Under the pieces are notes generated by a model that was given only the letters and a program-made list of their open reading frames with translations, made no database searches and was not told the DNA's origin. A stretch of 64,000 nucleotides of DNA from a virus, in IMG/VR virus record IMGVR_UViG_3300036818_000105, positions 1 through 64,000 of that record. The stretch is one strand, 5' to 3'. Every line of letters begins with the position of its first letter. Position 1 is the stretch's first letter. Positions 60,702 through 64,000 of this stretch are shown here, piece after piece. Position numbers and translations under genes: made by a program.

Positions 60702-62696
60702 ATGACCGTCACTGCCCGGCCTAAGCCCGTGATTGCGGCCCCTGTCGCCCCGCCTCCGGCCCCGCCCCGCCGCCGCGGCATGACCCCGCTGACCCCGATG
60801 CGGGTGCAAACCGCGAAGTCGATGAGCAGGCTCGCCGACCACCTGCAGAAGGACAGCCCGGACCTGCCCGCGCACCAGCACCTGCGCGACGCGGCGAGGA
60901 CTCTCCGGGCCGGGAACGAGGAGGCGTCGCAGCGGCACCTGCGCGCGGCCATGTTCTCCCTCACCCCGCAGAGCTTGATGCGGAACGGCCAGCACACCGA
61001 CGACGCGCACCTCGCGGCACGGCAGGCCATGCACGGGCTTCACCGGCATCTCCTGCTGGTGAAGGACATCAGCGATGTCGCGGCGAGGAACCAGGCGGCT
61101 ATCCGGCGGGACTCCTACGACGACGACTCCTCCTCCCCGCCCCCCCTGACCTCCCCGGTGCGAGCCGGCCCGAACGCGGGGTACGGTCCCGGTGCGCTGG
61201 CGCAGAAGCCGGCCGTCCGGCAGCCACCGGGGAACCAGGCGCTGAACGCCCCGGCGAGGGCGGGAACAGGAAAGCCGGACCCCAACGTTGCCGACCCGGT
61301 CGGGCCGCAGCCGAGGGGATCGAAGCAGTTCGCGTACGGGTGGGATGACCTGTCGGCAGTTGTGGAGCTGGCGAGCCGCCCGAAAGTCACTGAGCTGAGC
61401 GCCGCTTCCCGTCTCAAGGCACATGACACCGCGTCGGCTACCGCGCACCGGACCGCGTCCGAGCACGCGAAGATGGACGAGGCGCGCAACGCGCACGGCG
61501 AGTTCGCCAAGGTCGGCGTAGCGGACCTCGTGCTGCACCATGACGGCACGGTGGGAAGCAAGAAGACCAAGGCCGCGATCGGCAGCCTGGCCCATGAGGA
61601 CGGTAAGTGGGCCGCGACCCACGCTGACGGGACCGTCACTAAGCACGCCACCAAGCAGGCCGCCCTCGCGGCGATAGTCACCCGCCACAACAAGGCCGGC
61701 AAGGCGGCGGCGATCGCGGCCCCGGGGAAGCCTGCAACGGCCGCCGTCCCTCCTGACTCGCACCCGGCCGGCGATCTCGCCGCGCCGGGCAAGCCAGCCG
61801 CGGCGAAGGCGGGGCCGGCACCGCAGGCACCCGCCCCGGCGGCCGCGAAGGTGCCCATCGTGCACGCGGCCGACCTCACTGTCCACAAGGACGGGTCGGT
61901 TACCAGCAAGAAAACCGGCGCCCAGGTCGGCGCGATCAGCAAGGCCGGGGCGGGTTACAGCGCCACGCACGCTGACGGCACGGTCACCCAGCACGCGACG
62001 AAGGTCGCTGCCGTCAAGGCCGTCGTGACCAGCCACAACAAGGCGGCCAAGGGCGCGGCAGCCGGGAATGCCGGCGCCTCCTCGCTAAAGCCGAAGCCGT
62101 CAGCCCCGGCAGCGGCGGCAAAGGCCGCCGCCGCGCAGCCGCCGCAGCCGAAGCTGTCCCAGGCGGAGAAGCGGCGGCTCACCGGTATCTGGTCCGTCTC
62201 GTACCGGTACTCAGGCAAGTCGGGCGGGGCAGGCAAGGAAGGCCAGGATTTCACTGACGAACTGCACCGGCTGCTGTCCACGAACAAGCCGCCGGACGTA
62301 TGCGGGAAGGGCTGCCAGGAAGCGCACAAGTTCCTGTCCATGGTCGACCAGGATGCCACCGTGCAGCACAAGGAACTGCGGCGCGGCATCACGCTGGACG
62401 CCGCGGACGCGAAGCGGATGTTCACCCCGGGCAAGACCATGGACATGCCAGCCGCGTCATGGACAACCAAGGCCTCTACCGCAGTGCAGTTCTCGAAAGG
62501 CGACGCGGGGCCGGGAAAAACGAAGGTCATCCTGCACACGGCGCCGCCGGCGAAAGGCCTGGACATAGCCGGCATGTCGAATTACCCGACGGAAGCCGAA
62601 GTGGTCACCGGCGGCCGGTACTCGGTGGACTCGGTGAAGACCGTGAAGGGAGTCATGCACGTGTACGTGACCCAGGGGGACTTCAGTGCTCACTAA
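60702..62696 (+). CDS. Large virion-linked protein with C-terminal ADP-ribosyltransferase
   Basis: 664 residues. Residues 1-25 are Pro-rich; 35-120 are helical (MRVQTAKSMSRLADHLQKDS; LRDAARTLRAGNEEASQRHL). FAYGWDDLSAVVELASRPKV at about 210-228 is a motif also found in the next protein. Two repeats of about 64 residues lie at 273-336 and 389-452 (each with HADGTVT-HAT). The C-terminal 170 residues are an R-S-E ADP-ribosyltransferase: R560/R561 in LRRGIT, ST at 592-593 in KASTAVQFSKGD, and E-x-E 631-633 in YPTEAEVVTGG. It is next to MuF and the capsid-assembly protein, as in injected phage or MuF toxins, for example T4 Alt. Target unknown. Confidence 0.83.
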   Translation: MTVTARPKPVIAAPVAPPPAPPRRRGMTPLTPMRVQTAKSMSRLADHLQKDSPDLPAHQHLRDAARTLRAGNEEASQRHLRAAMFSLTPQSLMRNGQHTDDAHLAARQAMHGLHRHLLLVKDISDVAARNQAAIRRDSYDDDSSSPPPLTSPVRAGPNAGYGPGALAQKPAVRQPPGNQALNAPARAGTGKPDPNVADPVGPQPRGSKQFAYGWDDLSAVVELASRPKVTELSAASRLKAHDTASATAHRTASEHAKMDEARNAHGEFAKVGVADLVLHHDGTVGSKKTKAAIGSLAHEDGKWAATHADGTVTKHATKQAALAAIVTRHNKAGKAAAIAAPGKPATAAVPPDSHPAGDLAAPGKPAAAKAGPAPQAPAPAAAKVPIVHAADLTVHKDGSVTSKKTGAQVGAISKAGAGYSATHADGTVTQHATKVAAVKAVVTSHNKAAKGAAAGNAGASSLKPKPSAPAAAAKAAAAQPPQPKLSQAEKRRLTGIWSVSYRYSGKSGGAGKEGQDFTDELHRLLSTNKPPDVCGKGCQEAHKFLSMVDQDATVQHKELRRGITLDAADAKRMFTPGKTMDMPAASWTTKASTAVQFSKGDAGPGKTKVILHTAPPAKGLDIAGMSNYPTEAEVVTGGRYSVDSVKTVKGVMHVYVTQGDFSAH

Positions 62697-64000
62697 ATCA
62701 GGACTGCCCGGCTGGTTCCCGGAGGACTTCAAGACCGACCCGGCACTGCTGGCGGCGTTCGAGGACGACGCAGAGTGGCACGCGACGGGCAGGAAGCAGG
62801 ACGGCCACGCGCATGCCCGCACCTGGGATGAGCTCGCCGCCGTCATCGAGCTGTCGGCCAGGACGGCCGCACTTGAGGTGACCCCGGCCCCGTACGGCAA
62901 GCCAGGCGGCAAGGGCCTGTATGACGTGAAGGGGCTCAGTCACACCCCTTACTTCGAGCAGGTCGTCAAGGCGCTGCGCGGGCGCGGCATGGACAAGGGC
63001 AAGGCCTCAGCGGTCGCGTACGGGGCGCTGCGGAAGTGGGCGGCGGGCGGCGGCAAGGTCCATCCCGAAGTCCGCGCTGCGGCCACCGCCGCACTGGCCG
63101 GGGAGAAGGCGATCGGCGCGTCCGCTAAGGCGGTCCACGGGCACGCCAACCGGCCGCGCCGTGTCATTGACCTCGACTGGGCGGCGTGGGACGCCGGCCA
63201 CGGCGAGGCGTCGGTTAAAGCCCACGACACGGCCAGCGCCACGGCGAGCAGGGACGCGAAGGCGAAGATGGCGGCGGACCACCTCCACGCGGCAGCGGAC
63301 CAGGCGGACCGGAAGTTCCCGTCCGCCAGCGCGGGCAGCGACATCCACGCGGCCGCCGACTCGTTCTCCGCCGGCGACGCGCAGGGGGCGCACCAGCACC
63401 TCGCCGACGCCCGCTCGAAGCTGAGGGGCGCGAGCGAGGCCAAGGGAAAGGTCCCCGGCCGCGATCCCGTCGCCAATGACTTCAGCGGCCTCGACAGCAC
63501 CCTGAAGCAGGGCCAGGGCCAGGCGCAGATGATGGCCCAGCAGCAGGATGACGACGCGAAGGCGGCAGCGAAGATGGCGAAGAAGGCGGCGAGGGCGCAG
63601 AACCACGCGGTGACGTGGGCTGACGTGGCGAGGGTGGTCGAGCTGGCCGCTAACCCGGCCCAGCCCAGGGTTGCCTCCGGGAGCACAGGGGCGGGGCAGT
63701 TCACGTCCGGGGCCAGCACCGCCCCGGCGGCCGCGCCGCCCCCGGCCGGCGGGAAGAGCGTCGCCAGCCAGACGGCCAGCGCCACCGCCAAGGCGACGAT
63801 CGCCAAGAAGGCGCAGCAGAAGGCGGCGCTGATGAAGACGGCGGCGCAGGCCCGTGCTAAGGCCGACGCCCTCGAAGCGCAGATGCACACGCTGAAGCAG
63901 GAACTGGCGAGCGCGTCCGGGGCGACGTCCAGCGGCCAGTCCGGCAGCACCACGTCCGCCGGCAGTTCCACGACCAGTTCCGGCGCCTCCACCACGGCGA
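62686..64000 (+). CDS. Capsid-assembly-associated protein, partial at right edge
   Basis: GTG 62686 overlaps the previous stop by 11 bases; the frame is open to base 64000 (438 codons). Residues 50-115 match an actinophage region: WDELAAVIELSARTAALEVT, then KPGGKGLYDVKGLSHTPYF and RKWAAGGGKVHPEVRAAATA, the known VKG...HTPYFxxVxxAL / GGGxVHPEV block of head or prohead-region proteins. Later parts are Ala/Lys helices and one more VTWADVARVVELAANPAQPR with VASGSTGAGQFTSG. The function may be prohead protease or scaffold related; the C-terminus is missing. Confidence 0.75.
   Translation, partial: MLTKSGLPGWFPEDFKTDPALLAAFEDDAEWHATGRKQDGHAHARTWDELAAVIELSARTAALEVTPAPYGKPGGKGLYDVKGLSHTPYFEQVVKALRGRGMDKGKASAVAYGALRKWAAGGGKVHPEVRAAATAALAGEKAIGASAKAVHGHANRPRRVIDLDWAAWDAGHGEASVKAHDTASATASRDAKAKMAADHLHAAADQADRKFPSASAGSDIHAAADSFSAGDAQGAHQHLADARSKLRGASEAKGKVPGRDPVANDFSGLDSTLKQGQGQAQMMAQQQDDDAKAAAKMAKKAARAQNHAVTWADVARVVELAANPAQPRVASGSTGAGQFTSGASTAPAAAPPPAGGKSVASQTASATAKATIAKKAQQKAALMKTAAQARAKADALEAQMHTLKQELASASGATSSGQSGSTTSAGSSTTSSGASTTA

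Noticed and set aside
60675-63995. Long minus-strand ORFs (453, 275 and 348 aa)
   Set aside because: Antisense of the ART protein and of the partial capsid-assembly gene; composition is that of codon shadows.
1-64000. CRISPR arrays, rRNA and tRNA genes
   Set aside because: I saw no repeat-spacer pattern and no recognisable RNA gene; the repeats found are palindromic or iteron-like.

Overview
High-GC (about 70%) actinomycete DNA carrying a large mobile element. Nearly every gene overlaps its neighbour by a 4-base ATGA or GTGA, GTG starts are common, and typical actinobacterial families are present (two WhiB proteins, DUF2637, an XRE regulator with an alpha-helical tail, a TraB-type FtsK translocase). 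Genus cannot be told from the sequence. I see no host core genes, no tRNA, rRNA or CRISPR array, and no integrase, so the element ends lie outside the window. It could be a prophage, a phage-plasmid, or a phage fused to an integrative conjugative element.

Region by region. (1) 1-9605, minus strand: one long early operon of small phage-like genes with a DUF5131/Gp37-Gp68 protein, an HNH nuclease, a phiC31-gp3-like recombination directionality factor and a Cas4/RecB-type exonuclease, led by a small XRE regulator. (2) 9606-9796: a lambda-like divergent switch with a consensus leftward promoter and an inverted pair of 16-bp operators, facing a second XRE repressor (9797-10219). (3) 10216-18594: regulators and accessory genes: XRE protein, Ltp lipoprotein, Clp-N/RHH fusion, GIY-YIG protein, a replication-initiator-like winged-helix protein whose gene contains 57-bp-spaced iterons, and two Nudix proteins. 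(4) 18715-29642: a Streptomyces-type conjugation module: GntR (KorSA-like), HTH protein, many small genes, two WhiB proteins, NlpC/P60 hydrolase, TraB translocase, three phased palindromes, and a DUF2637 Spd-like membrane protein.

(5) 29734-35394: SWIM protein, orphan Phd-type antitoxin, then a minus-strand lysis/tail cassette (GH16-type lectin/glucanase, Ig-like protein, lysin with peptidoglycan-binding domain, holin-like proteins). (6) 35401-36729: IS605-type TnpB with its right end. (7) 36776-45864: about 25 tightly overlapping small plus-strand genes, mostly unknown, followed on the minus strand by an Acb2/Tad1-hairpin anti-CBASS-like protein. (8) 46249-50818: membrane proteins, terminase small subunit, and terminase large subunit split by a class 3 intein. 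(9) 50833-53658: minus-strand cassette plus an XRE-TnpB pair, lying between terminase and portal. (10) 53876-64000: portal, small genes, tandem-RHH protein, MuF-like head protein, a 664-residue protein with a C-terminal ADP-ribosyltransferase domain, and a partial capsid-assembly-associated protein running off the right edge.

Together the window carries packaging, head, lysis, lysogeny-switch and excision functions of a temperate phage and also the double-stranded-DNA transfer, entry-exclusion and kor-type control genes of an actinomycete AICE. The most interesting points are this hybrid architecture, the Acb2-like protein, the virion-linked ART protein, the class 3 intein, the array behind traB, and a recurring GCACGTGC motif with 25-bp spacing upstream of gene clusters.
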